DNA from: Branchiostoma floridae
Lineage: Eukaryota > Chordata > Leptocardii > Amphioxiformes > Branchiostomatidae
Length of the DNA: 30,434 nt
Reading direction: 5' to 3'
Assembly (NCBI RefSeq): GCF_000003815.2
Contig: NC_049981.1
Span: forward strand, 3,055,905 to 3,086,338
Position 1 is the stretch's first letter; each line of letters begins with the position of its first letter. The position numbers and the translations under genes are program-made. Under the pieces are notes generated by a model. It saw only the letters and a program-made list of their open reading frames with translations. It ran no database searches and had not been told where the DNA came from. Below are positions 30,167-30,434 of this stretch, in pieces.

Positions 30167-30320
30167 ACGTACATGCATACAAACACACACACACACATAC
30201 ATATATACACACATCCCCCCCCCCCCCCCCACACACACACACACAAACACACAAACACGCACGCAGGAGTGCTTACCACAGCTGCAAGTTCTGATTTCCT
30301 TGGCAGTAGTAAACGAAGAA
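10927..30320 (-). CDS. SLC18: SLC18-family (VMAT/VAChT-like) vesicular transporter, C-terminal half, ten exons
   Basis: SLC18 proteins are 12-helix MFS proton antiporters that load amines or acetylcholine into vesicles. Minus-strand exons in transcript order are 30277-30320, 29331-29394, 26829-26924, 24589-24667, 24151-24198, 20209-20272, 19386-19437, 18357-18424, 17980-18119 and 10927-11013. Translation runs parallel to VMAT from the loop before helix 7 to the C-terminus. Matches include FLQDPYVM (VMAT LLKDPYIL), [17 protein letters not shown] (LPIWMMQTMCSPKWQLG), [30 protein letters not shown] ([20 protein letters not shown]) and [14 protein letters not shown] (YLRSPPAKEEKLAIL). The N-terminal half is outside the window. 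Oddities are Glu in place of the two conserved transmembrane Asp residues, a one-base phase error between the fourth and fifth exons listed, and a terminal exon 7 kb away. It could be an invertebrate SLC18 branch rather than a true VMAT; substrate unknown. Confidence 0.9.
11098..11372. repeat. Inverted repeat with 83-bp arms (94% identical)
   Basis: The left arm 11098-11180 and right arm 11290-11372 are reverse complements with five mismatches, separated by 109 bp that include a T run and a G run. No target duplication was seen. Unlike the AT-rich surroundings the arms are of balanced composition (GGGTACATCCAGACAGGCGG inside). It could be a foldback element or an inverted duplication, and its transcript would form a long hairpin. 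Confidence 0.92.
11660..11898. repeat. Tandem duplication, 113-bp unit, two copies
   Basis: TTTATCCTTTACACCATTC begins at 11660 and again at 11773. The copies are nearly identical and include a C-rich run. The second carries a roughly 10-bp insertion (AGTTATTGT region). Confidence 0.9.
12105..12273. repeat. TTCCTGCAGGAA palindromic array, left arm
   Basis: Eleven CTGCAG-centred units, mostly TTCCTGCAGGAA, with irregular spacers (GCGTTT, AACCCTTT, GAGAAAGGTAAA). The spacer order is reproduced in reverse at 17538-17728, so the array existed before the two arms diverged. Confidence 0.93.
12460..13570. other. Interior of the foldback-like element, left part
   Basis: AT-rich, with no open frame of note, no tRNA and no clear repeat. 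GATCAGATCAGATCA near 13276 is a short direct repeat. Confidence 0.4.
13575..13619. mobile_element. 31-bp CAAGG...CCTTG insert with 7-bp flanking repeat
   Basis: The insert 13582-13612 starts CAAGGAGGTT and ends AACCTGCCTTG (imperfect inverted ends). It is flanked by GTGTAAC (13575-13581) and GTGTTAC (13613-13619), one mismatch. Confidence 0.65.
13819..13850. mobile_element. 18-bp CAAGG...CTTG insert with perfect 7-bp flanking repeat
   Basis: CAAGGGGCTTTTATCTTG (13826-13843) is flanked on both sides by GTTTAAG (13819-13825, 13844-13850). Confidence 0.68.
14195..14689 (+). pseudogene. CR1/L2-like LINE 3' end, copy 1 (dead)
   Basis: Translates as [36 protein letters not shown] and then a stop, followed by LFENIQHM. 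This is the C-terminal Cys-rich motif of CR1/L2-type ORF2. The 3' UTR ends AATAAAGGTC and (ATTC)n at 14670-14689. Copy 2 at 19460-20075 is its homologue in the opposite orientation. This copy is split by the 12-bp insert at 14518. It lies inside the foldback-like element. Confidence 0.88.
14511..14536. mobile_element. 12-bp CAAGGAGCTTTT insert in the LINE tail, perfect 7-bp flanking repeat
   Basis: GTTGAAC (14511-14517), CAAGGAGCTTTT (14518-14529), GTTGAAC (14530-14536). The other LINE copy reads GAAGAAGTTGAACTTGTA without interruption, so filled and empty sites are both visible. Confidence 0.8.
15547..15594. mobile_element. 34-bp palindromic insert with perfect 7-bp flanking repeat
   Basis: The insert 15554-15587 begins CAAGGAGCTTTTAT and ends ATAAAAGCTCCTTG, a perfect 14-bp inverted repeat around TCTGAT. 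It is flanked by GTCTAAC on both sides (15547-15553, 15588-15594). Confidence 0.8.
15610..15690 (+). mobile_element. tRNA-derived SINE-like head
   Basis: TAGCTTGAGTGG (15617-15628) resembles a Pol III A box and GGTTAAAATCC (15662-15672) a B box with one change from GGTTCRANNCC. The 45-bp spacing equals that in tRNA genes. The acceptor stem is not intact, so this is not called a functional tRNA. Confidence 0.45.
16209..16294. mobile_element. Possible longer member of the CAAGG insert family
   Basis: CAAGG at 16216 and CTCCTTG ending at 16287 are flanked by AATTGAG and GTTTGAG (5 of 7 identical). The weakest of the set. Confidence 0.35.
16300..17364. other. Interior of the foldback-like element, right part
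   Basis: No gene seen. The open frame 16622-16858 has no recognisable protein character. Apart from scattered CAAGG/CCTTG motifs (for example 16565 and 16917) nothing is recognisable. Confidence 0.4.
17538..17728. repeat. TTCCTGCAGGAA palindromic array, right arm
   Basis: Thirteen CTGCAG-centred units in the reverse order of the left array. Two additional units account for most of the length difference. Confidence 0.93.
17980..18119 (-). CDS. SLC18: SLC18 exon (helix 12 and start of tail)
   Basis: Acceptor CTGACTGTAG, donor CTG|GTAAGC. Encodes [18 protein letters not shown], a last hydrophobic helix, and [14 protein letters not shown], matching the C-terminal LRSPPAKEEK of VMAT. If the donor is not used, the frame reads seven more codons to TGA, an alternative end. 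Confidence 0.92.
18357..18424 (-). CDS. SLC18: SLC18 exon (helix 11 with Glu for Asp)
   Basis: Acceptor GTGATTCAG, donor GTTG|GTAGGT. Encodes [20 protein letters not shown], aligning with [20 protein letters not shown]. The second conserved Asp is also Glu. Confidence 0.92.
18425..19385 (-). other. SLC18 intron with C/A homopolymer tract
   Basis: Contains a C run followed by an A run (about 18705-18730) and a possible plus-strand exon at 18775-18858. No mobile element was recognised. Confidence 0.4.
18775..18858 (+). other. Possible first exon of a nested plus-strand gene
   Basis: CACCATGG gives a strong Kozak context. The frame runs 28 codons ([19 protein letters not shown] and onwards) to a good donor, TTATG|GTGAGT. 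No family is recognised and no second exon was found. May be chance. Confidence 0.2.
19386..19437 (-). CDS. SLC18: SLC18 exon (helix 10 with Glu for Asp)
   Basis: A 52-nt exon, acceptor CTACACAG, donor ATCAG|GTGACG. Encodes [18 protein letters not shown], aligning with [18 protein letters not shown]. The Asp needed for transport in VMAT/VAChT is Glu here. Confidence 0.88.
19460..20075 (-). pseudogene. CR1/L2-like LINE 3' end, copy 2
   Basis: The minus-strand frame 19711-20073 (120 codons) contains [36 protein letters not shown] and [10 protein letters not shown], the C-x2-C...H-x4-C motif ending CR1/L2-type ORF2. The 3' UTR ends in AATAAAGGTCATTCATTCATT near 19465. 5' truncated, with no RT core. 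Same orientation as SLC18, in the intron between exons 19386-19437 and 20209-20272. Confidence 0.88.
20209..20272 (-). CDS. SLC18: SLC18 exon (loop and helix 10 start)
   Basis: Acceptor TTTTCTAG, donor CGGTG|GTATGT. Encodes [20 protein letters not shown], parallel to VPLAHNIFGLIGPNAGLGLA. A later AG (TATGCAG) gives the wrong phase and was not used. Confidence 0.88.
20763..20787. repeat. Paired octamer ATGCAAAT-N9-ATTTGCAT (copy 1)
   Basis: ATGCAAAT at 20763 and its inverse ATTTGCAT at 20780, 17 nt apart start to start. ATGCAAAT is the POU/Oct octamer. Confidence 0.6.
22131..22645. repeat. 265-bp tandem duplication
   Basis: TAGATGAATATTTTCTTAGT begins at 22131 and 22396. The two units differ at only a few positions, so the duplication is recent. 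Confidence 0.95.
22650..22674. repeat. Paired octamer (copy 2)
   Basis: ATGCAAAT at 22650 and ATTTGCAT at 22667, again 17 nt apart. Both copies share TTATGCAAATTAG and TTTGCATGATA. Confidence 0.6.
23515..23599. repeat. (CA)n microsatellite
   Basis: Long, nearly pure CA array with a short CATA interruption, in an SLC18 intron. Confidence 0.97.
23823..23956. repeat. 23-bp inverted repeat with octamers (includes copy 3)
   Basis: AGGACCTCATTTGCATAAAT at 23823 is repeated in inverse at 23925-23947 with one mismatch. The right arm overlaps ATGCAAAT (23932) and ATTTGCAT (23949), once more spaced 17 nt. Possibly a small palindromic MITE. Confidence 0.7.
24151..24198 (-). CDS. SLC18: SLC18 exon (helix 9)
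   Basis: Encodes [16 protein letters not shown] (VMAT LCSLIGMLVVGTSLLC) and ends in phase 0 at ATA|GTAAGT. The usable acceptor for this frame is the second AG in CCCACAGTTAG. The stronger first AG would bring TAG into frame. Either choice leaves a one-base mismatch with the preceding exon. Confidence 0.78.
24390..24419 (+). ncRNA. Hammerhead-like motif, probably from a retroelement
   Basis: CTGAGGA (24390-24396) and CGAAAC (24414-24419) match the two hammerhead core strands (CUGANGA and GAAAC). Between them GGGTCT-GAG-AGAC can form stem II. Similar cores are known in Penelope-like elements and retrozymes. A cleavage site and stems I and III were not identified, so activity is unproven. Confidence 0.35.
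24589..24667 (-). CDS. SLC18: SLC18 exon (helix 8)
   Basis: Acceptor GTACCGCAG, donor GGATG|GTAAGA. Encodes [18 protein letters not shown] and KLVEMAG, parallel to LAFLPASVSYLIGTNLFG. It ends with two extra bases (TG), which do not fit the next exon. Confidence 0.9.
24772..24827. repeat. 20-bp hairpin, one mismatch
   Basis: TACTGGGCCCAGTTGGTAAA pairs with TTTACCAACTCGGCCCAGTA across a 16-nt loop. No target duplication. Confidence 0.85.
24887..25858. mobile_element. piggyBac-like non-autonomous element flanked by TTAA
   Basis: The element is bounded by TTAA on both sides (24883-24886, 25859-25862). The ends are CCCTCAAACACCCGA on the left and GGGTGCTTGAGGG on the right, which are inverse. 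A TTAA target and CCCT termini are diagnostic of piggyBac. The palindrome GGGGTCCGTTTGGACCCC lies near both ends (24905, 25799) and in inverse form at 25080. The 972-bp interior includes a 64-codon frame without transposase features. It sits in SLC18 intron 24668-26828. Confidence 0.9.
26244..26285 (+). other. Possible promoter or first exon on the plus strand
   Basis: GCCATCTTGG (26211-26220) resembles a YY1 site. It is followed by CCAACATGGCGACGAC, a strong Kozak ATG whose frame is only 13 codons ([13 protein letters not shown]), and by a donor-like AAGG|GTATGT near 26349. This may be a nested 5' exon or a repeat. Confidence 0.2.
26663..26800. repeat. (TC)n followed by (TA)n and (TG)n
   Basis: Compound microsatellite just 3' (on the minus strand) of the SLC18 exon at 26829. 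Open frames across it are artefacts. Confidence 0.97.
26829..26924 (-). CDS. SLC18: SLC18 exon (helix 7 and following loop)
   Basis: Acceptor ACTGTTGCAG, donor CAAG|GTATGG. A hydrophobic stretch ([16 protein letters not shown]) is followed by [15 protein letters not shown], very close to VMAT PIWMMQTMCSPKWQL. Phase 1 in, 1 out. Confidence 0.92.
26925..29330 (-). other. SLC18 intron with degenerate tandem repeat
   Basis: Holds a (TTG)n at 26962-26981, the three-copy repeat at 27430-28460, two copies of TAATTTGGGTCATGC (about 28490 and 28612) and a G run near 29259. No exon recognised. Confidence 0.5.
27430..28460. repeat. About 358-bp tandem repeat, three degenerate copies
   Basis: CTAATTGGGATACCAAA, TTTTGTTATCTCTATG, AACGCCCCCT and GTGTCCAACTTTTTCACGGC recur in order. 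TTATCTCTATG is at 27508 and 27866, with a diverged third copy about 409 bp later. Confidence 0.85.
29331..29394 (-). CDS. SLC18: SLC18 exon (acidic loop, start of helix 7)
   Basis: Acceptor ATTTTACAG, donor GCAG|GTAAGA. Encodes [20 protein letters not shown]. The QDPYVM segment corresponds to KDPYILV of VMAT. Phase 0 in, 1 out. Confidence 0.88.
29584..30254. repeat. Long (CA)n/(CATA)n microsatellite with C runs
   Basis: About 670 bp of CA, ACAT and ACATAC repeats with two C runs (about 29884 and 30213). It ends 22 bp before the SLC18 exon at 30277. Open frames on both strands here are repeat artefacts. Confidence 0.97.
30277..30320 (-). CDS. SLC18: SLC18 exon (loop before helix 7)
   Basis: Acceptor TTTTTCAG, donor CTGTG|GTAAGC. 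Encodes [14 protein letters not shown], equivalent to LQLCILQPSKVSPES of VMAT. Enters with two bases of a split codon and ends in phase 0. Confidence 0.8.
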
Positions 30321-30434
30321 CTGAAAAAATATGAACAGGACATACATTTCATCCATAATTTCTCCATGCACCTCAAAAACATCATCCACAATTTAATGTC
30401 ATGTTTGTTTACAATAACTTGCATATAAAAAATA
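30321..30434 (-). other. Start of the next upstream SLC18 intron
   Basis: AT-rich, with no exon visible. The remaining N-terminal SLC18 exons must lie beyond the right edge. Confidence 0.5.

Noticed and set aside
29551-30428. Cys/Val-rich and Thr/His-rich open frames
   Set aside because: Produced by (CA)n/(CATA)n arrays. The true coding segment here is the 44-nt SLC18 exon at 30277-30320 in another frame.
1-30434. CRISPR arrays, bacterial operons, phage or plasmid features
   Set aside because: Split genes with GT-AG introns and eukaryotic repeats. The regular repeats are microsatellites or minisatellites without CRISPR repeat-spacer structure.

Overview
The window is animal nuclear DNA. Short coding exons with GT-AG introns and maintained reading phase are spread over introns filled with microsatellites and small transposons. 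The gene content (a THAP-domain gene, a flavin-containing monooxygenase and an SLC18 vesicular-transporter relative) and the repeat style resemble amphioxus (Branchiostoma) or another invertebrate deuterostome. The organism is an inference, not shown by the sequence.

Layout. (1) 278-512, minus: the first coding exon of a THAP zinc-finger gene that runs out of the left edge. (2) 513-827: a short gap between two genes facing away from each other, probably a shared promoter. (3) 828-9849, plus: a complete nine-exon FMO gene. Its exons join in phase to a 532-residue protein with both nucleotide-binding motifs, FATGY and a C-terminal membrane anchor. (4) 9850-10926: the convergent 3' ends, with one polyadenylation signal for each strand. 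(5) 10927-30320, minus: the C-terminal half of an SLC18 (VMAT/VAChT-type) transporter in ten exons. Its N-terminal half lies beyond the right edge.

Mobile DNA fills the introns. FMO introns 2 and 4 each hold a hAT-type miniature element with a perfect 8-bp target duplication. FMO intron 6 holds a 1.08-kb element flanked by TA, intron 7 a broken LINE reverse-transcriptase end, and intron 8 an 18-bp minisatellite. The SLC18 introns hold a 972-bp piggyBac-like element flanked by TTAA, two copies of the same CR1/L2-like LINE 3' end, a hammerhead-like motif, tandem duplications and repeated paired octamers. The last SLC18 intron (about 7 kb) contains a near-perfect 83-bp-arm hairpin and a 5.95-kb foldback-like element with arms of about 520 bp built around CCTGCAGG repeats.

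The most unusual signal lies inside that foldback-like element. Very short inserts (12, 18, 31 and 34 bp) begin with CAAGG and are each flanked by a 7-bp direct repeat related to GTTTAAC. One interrupts the LINE tail whose uninterrupted version is present elsewhere in the window. Two further points concern SLC18: both conserved transmembrane aspartates of VMAT/VAChT are replaced by glutamate, and one exon junction is one base out of phase.

The three genes show no sign of acting in one pathway. FMO is an ER-anchored oxygenase, SLC18 a vesicle antiporter and THAP a DNA-binding protein. Their relation here is positional.
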